A DNA stretch of 64,000 nt from an uncultured Hyphomicrobiales bacterium (GTDB lineage: Bacteria > Pseudomonadota > Alphaproteobacteria > Rhizobiales > Beijerinckiaceae), in NCBI GenBank assembly GCA_903902915.1, contig CAIUWR010000065.1, positions 1-64,000 on the forward strand, given 5' to 3'. The notes under the pieces were generated by a model, which saw nothing but the letters and a program-made list of their open reading frames with translations, was not told where the DNA came from and made no database searches. Numbering within the stretch: the first letter of the stretch is position 1; each line of letters begins with the position of its first letter. Position numbers and translations under genes: made by a program. Shown piece by piece: positions 61,371 to 64,000 of this stretch.

Positions 61371-61952
61371 TCAACACTCCTTGGTTTGCGCCGCAGCGCG
61401 GGAAAGCTCTTGCAAGGATGCGGGCTCCGGCTTGGGAGCGCTGACGCACATGGCCAGCGCAGCGCGCTCCAGCGTCTCCATCCGCGCAGTCCAGCCGCGA
61501 CGGAACACCAGCCAGGTGCTCAACCGCTTGAGAAAATTCATGCGCAATGTGCAAAGATCGCGCACGAGGGTCGCCGGATCGGTCGCTTGCGCAGCCCGCA
61601 GGCAGCGACGGGACATAAGGCCGTCCTGCTGGAAACCCAGCGCGTTCTGCAATGTGCGCACCGCCGCCTTTGGACCCGAATTCACGGCATGGTCGAACAC
61701 CACCGCATCCACGCCAGCGGGCAAATCATCCGCCCGCACGGCGGACCAATAAATGGTGCGGTAAATCTCGGACGCCTCAGCCCGCGTCAACGCGCGCACG
61801 TCGGCCTTTGACACGGCATGTCCGCGCACGCCAGCGAGCGTCGCGCGCGTGATGCCCATATTGGTCGCCCCTCCAGGATCGGCCGCTTCATCAACGAACC
61901 CGCCCTCGGCGCGCAAAGTCAGCGTAAGGCAATCGTCGAAATTCGAACGCAT
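61371..61952 (-). CDS. GH108 endolysin (phage/GTA lysozyme)
   Basis: A 193-residue peptidoglycan hydrolase. Seen: FDDCLTLTLRAEGGFVDEAADPGGATNMGITRATL with the catalytic Glu of the EGG motif, YWSAVRADDLPAGVDAVVFDHAVNSGP, and a C-terminal peptidoglycan-binding region (AVRTLQNALGFQQDGLMS). AAGGGGTG lies before the ATG at 61952; the track's longer ORF is a shadow. It belongs to the lysis cassette endolysin-holin-i-spanin-o-spanin. Confidence 0.9.
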   Translation of the reverse strand: MRSNFDDCLTLTLRAEGGFVDEAADPGGATNMGITRATLAGVRGHAVSKADVRALTRAEASEIYRTIYWSAVRADDLPAGVDAVVFDHAVNSGPKAAVRTLQNALGFQQDGLMSRRCLRAAQATDPATLVRDLCTLRMNFLKRLSTWLVFRRGWTARMETLERAALAMCVSAPKPEPASLQELSRAAAQTKEC

Positions 61953-62013
61953 GACAACACCCCTTATGATTGGAAAAACCGTAAAACCCAACGCGCTCTT
62001 CGCGCTCAAAAGA

Positions 62014-63156
62014 TCAGGCGCCTCGCACCATGACGCCCTGAAAGTAAGAACCGCTCTGGCTAGCGTTGAGCGTGCTGACGACGTCGCTGTAAATGTAGAC
62101 CTCCAGATAGTCCGTCGAGCCATTCAAATAAACGAGAGCGGACACATGCGATTGCAGATTGGAGCCGCCCGACAGCACAGCGTCATTCCCGGACTTATAA
62201 GTTACGCCATTCTTGTAGAGCACGACGAACCATTCTCCAGACCCTGTTCCGGTCCGCCTCAAACTGGAACTCACCTGGTAATAACCAGCAACCGTGGGCT
62301 TGAAGCGATAGTTGGTCGTTGCATCAAAGCAATTCGCGGTGTCGAACTCCTTCGATTTGAACTGCGCCTTTACAAAAATGCCCGCGGAAAGCGTCTGCTG
62401 GGCTGACACCCAGACTGAAAAAGCAGGCCCATTGACCGCCTGCTTTCCATTCACCGAAATGTCTCCGGCCACATCAAGCTTCGTTGCAGGCGCTGCGGCT
62501 CCAACGCCAACATTCCCGGTGGCGGGATCGACATTCAACGCGACTGACCACGACGCGCCATCCGCCGATACTTTCACCCTGTAAACATCATCGCCCATGA
62601 GGCCCGTTTCCGCACGCCCCGACCAATTCGACTGGTAGAGCTGCGAAACGGTCATGCCGCTTCCTTGTTTGTTGAGCTTGAAGCGCAGATCGCCGGTGCC
62701 TCCCTCAGACACATTTTGCGAAGCAAAAAGCACATTGTTGAGCTTGGCGGACAGTGGATTTCCGGAATCGGAAGCAGTGCCGATACCCAACTTCGCAAAC
62801 TGATCGAGAGGCGACCTGCCAGACGCAATTTCTCGCCACGCGGAACCATCATAAACCTGCAAGGACAGGGTTGCGGCTATGAAAGTCCGCCAACCTGCAA
62901 CCGGCGCAAGAAATAGCCAGGCGCCATCCTGCAGACAGGCGATCTGATCAGCCTGACCCAGAAAAACACCTGTGGGGGTGCGCGACACAAGATAGCGCGT
63001 ACCCTCGACGCAGGAAGCGGCAGGCGCGTCGGCGAGGGAGGCGACGCTGAGATGCGTCAAGGCGTCGAGCCGCACAAGAGCATCATTATGCGTCACATGC
63101 TTTTGCGCTTGCGCCGCATCCATCAATGGCAAGGAAAGTCTGAGCGTATCTGTCAT
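62014..63156 (-). CDS. DUF2793 protein with C1q-like C-terminus (tail fibre or spike)
   Basis: A 380-residue structural protein. Residues 1-110 match DUF2793 (LSLPLMDAAQAQKHVTHNDALVRLDAL; QDGAWLFLAPVAGWRTFIA; QVYDGSAWREI), a domain found beside phage and GTA tail genes. A middle part (GNVGVGAAAPATKLDVAGDISVNG) resembles fibre-tip repeats. The C-terminal about 130 residues (YRFKPTVAGYYQVSSSLR; WFVVLYKNG; VSALVYLNGSTDYLEVYIY) look like a C1q/TNF jelly roll used in receptor binding. It probably recognises surface polysaccharide. Placed 22 bp after the megatron gene. Confidence 0.82.
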   Translation of the reverse strand: MTDTLRLSLPLMDAAQAQKHVTHNDALVRLDALTHLSVASLADAPAASCVEGTRYLVSRTPTGVFLGQADQIACLQDGAWLFLAPVAGWRTFIAATLSLQVYDGSAWREIASGRSPLDQFAKLGIGTASDSGNPLSAKLNNVLFASQNVSEGGTGDLRFKLNKQGSGMTVSQLYQSNWSGRAETGLMGDDVYRVKVSADGASWSVALNVDPATGNVGVGAAAPATKLDVAGDISVNGKQAVNGPAFSVWVSAQQTLSAGIFVKAQFKSKEFDTANCFDATTNYRFKPTVAGYYQVSSSLRRTGTGSGEWFVVLYKNGVTYKSGNDAVLSGGSNLQSHVSALVYLNGSTDYLEVYIYSDVVSTLNASQSGSYFQGVMVRGA

Positions 63157-63178
63157 GTTTCAAGACCTCTGTGAAAAT

Positions 63179-64000
63179 TCAGACCAGCACGCGCGTCGTG
63201 AAGGGAAAGCCTCGCCCCACCGCCGCGCTCAATTGATACGCCTGAAGATCAAAGGCGCTTTGCGCCGCTCCAAAATCGGCGATTTCCTGATCGCTCGAAT
63301 ATGAAATGCTTGCGTTGGTCGAAGACAAGGTTCGCACCACGGCGCCATTGCGCAAGATATCGAGATCATAGGCCTCAATATCCTCGCCTAGCGGTATTTC
63401 GACCAACTGCCAACCATCTGCGTCGCGCCGCCCGCGCCGCAGCAGCGAGAAGGTCACGCCGCCTGCTGTGCGCGCCGCAACCACCTGCGCCGGAGCGTAG
63501 GGCATCAAGGCCTTCGAACCAGCGACCGAGTCGAACGCCACGCAGGCTGCGTCCGCATAGTCGCGATTCGCAGGGCCCGCGCGCCAGGATATTTCTACCC
63601 CCAATTGCGCGAGCCCCGAGACCAGCGGCGTCACGGCGTCATCCAGAAGAACAAATGCCGCGCCAGCAGCAAGCGCCCGCTTCGCCAATTGCTCCTCCCC
63701 ACCAAGGCCACGCAACAGCGATGAAAGCCTATAGACTCCAGCCTGCACCAGTTCTGCATTTGCAAAACCGAAAATCTCCCACGCTCCATCGGAGCCCTGC
63801 AGCGCCGCCACATTGGCGCCAGCCAGCATCTGCAGCTCCGTCACCGAAGACAGGGCGCCGCCGCGCACGCGCACCTGCAAGCTCGCGCCACGATCTATCC
63901 GCCCCACAGGCCCCGGCGAAAACGCCTCCAACGTCTCGCCAATGATCGCACACCGCGTCACCGTGCGATCAAAATTGAAACTTCCGCCAACGCCACGCCA
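63179..64000 (-). CDS. C-terminal part of a GTA/phage tail 'megatron' (gp15-like) protein, cut by the window edge
   Basis: The open frame continues past 64000 (WRGVGGSFNFDRTVTR precedes the track's GTG start at 63961), so only the last about 273 residues are present. Seen: PVGRIDRGASLQVRVRGG, LQMLAGANVAALQGSDGAWEIFGFANAELVQAGVYRLSSLLRGLGG and the closing GRGFPFTTRVLV. These match the C-terminus of the host-specificity/tail hub protein of Rhodobacter capsulatus GTA-like clusters, usually over 1000 residues. A related phage tail hub is an alternative. Confidence 0.85.
   Translation of the reverse strand, partial: WRGVGGSFNFDRTVTRCAIIGETLEAFSPGPVGRIDRGASLQVRVRGGALSSVTELQMLAGANVAALQGSDGAWEIFGFANAELVQAGVYRLSSLLRGLGGEEQLAKRALAAGAAFVLLDDAVTPLVSGLAQLGVEISWRAGPANRDYADAACVAFDSVAGSKALMPYAPAQVVAARTAGGVTFSLLRRGRRDADGWQLVEIPLGEDIEAYDLDILRNGAVVRTLSSTNASISYSSDQEIADFGAAQSAFDLQAYQLSAAVGRGFPFTTRVLV

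Overview
The window is high-GC DNA from an alphaproteobacterium, most likely of the order Hyphomicrobiales (Rhizobiales). The markers are a feuN-feuP-feuQ-like osmosensory cluster, a ccmI-ccmE-ccmF-ccmH / degP / two-component / glnE run, the DUF2849-sulfite reductase-DUF934 cassette, a tripartite aas gene, and the tail end of an alphaproteobacterial gene-transfer-agent (GTA) or prophage-like gene block. No rRNA, tRNA, CRISPR array, transposase or intact insertion sequence was found. The genus cannot be named from the sequence alone.

Layout, left to right. 1-874: a small His-rich protein gene behind a leader with alternative hairpins, a rho-independent terminator, then a 200-bp imperfect palindrome made of four hairpins. 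0.9-4.3 kb (minus): an alpha/beta hydrolase, an orphan TRAP-type solute-binding protein and the Mrp/ApbC Fe-S carrier. 4.4-6.9 kb: a secreted, catalytically dead caspase-like protein with a Pro/Gln-rich tail. 7.0-9.2 kb (minus): hydroxyacid dehydrogenase, mobA and a uracil-DNA glycosylase family gene. 9.3-15.1 kb: an S10-type peptidase, then a Gtr-like glycan-modification operon (GT2, methyltransferase, GtrA flippase, large membrane protein). 15.1-18.3 kb: cobT/cobS, a DUF1289 protein and dusA. 18.5-21.0 kb: a DUF4188 protein, then small envelope proteins, a CxxCH haem protein and a universal stress protein behind a perfect FNR/FixK box. 21.2-25.8 kb: a complete Liv-type ABC importer. 26.0-28.5 kb: assimilatory sulfite reductase cassette.

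28.5-32.9 kb (minus): trehalose operon (otsB, GH15, otsA, unknown gene). 33-37.4 kb: HbpS/GlcG-like protein, class II aldolase, glyoxalase I, a zinc-type CDF transporter with three cytoplasmic repeats, and an MFS transporter. 37.5-41.5 kb: aas with a TetR regulator and a FadR-like operator. 41.5-47.4 kb: a cupin, pepN and a PAS histidine kinase. 47.4-58.1 kb (minus): ccmI-E-F-H, degP, an OmpR-type two-component pair and glnE. 58.1-60.6 kb (minus): feuN-P-Q. 60.6-64.0 kb (minus): the C-terminal end of a GTA-type tail 'megatron' protein, a DUF2793/C1q-like fibre or spike protein, and a complete lysis cassette (GH108 endolysin, holin, overlapping i-spanin and o-spanin). The stop codon of the o-spanin overlaps the start codon of feuN.

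Main points for follow-up: the covarying four-hairpin palindrome (671-872), the alternative-hairpin leader (277-324), the pseudo-caspase (H to Y and C to A), the FNR-box operon, the FadR-like operator before aas, and the lysis cassette joined by an ATGA overlap to feuNPQ. All assignments come from reading the sequence and recalled family signatures; no database search was run.
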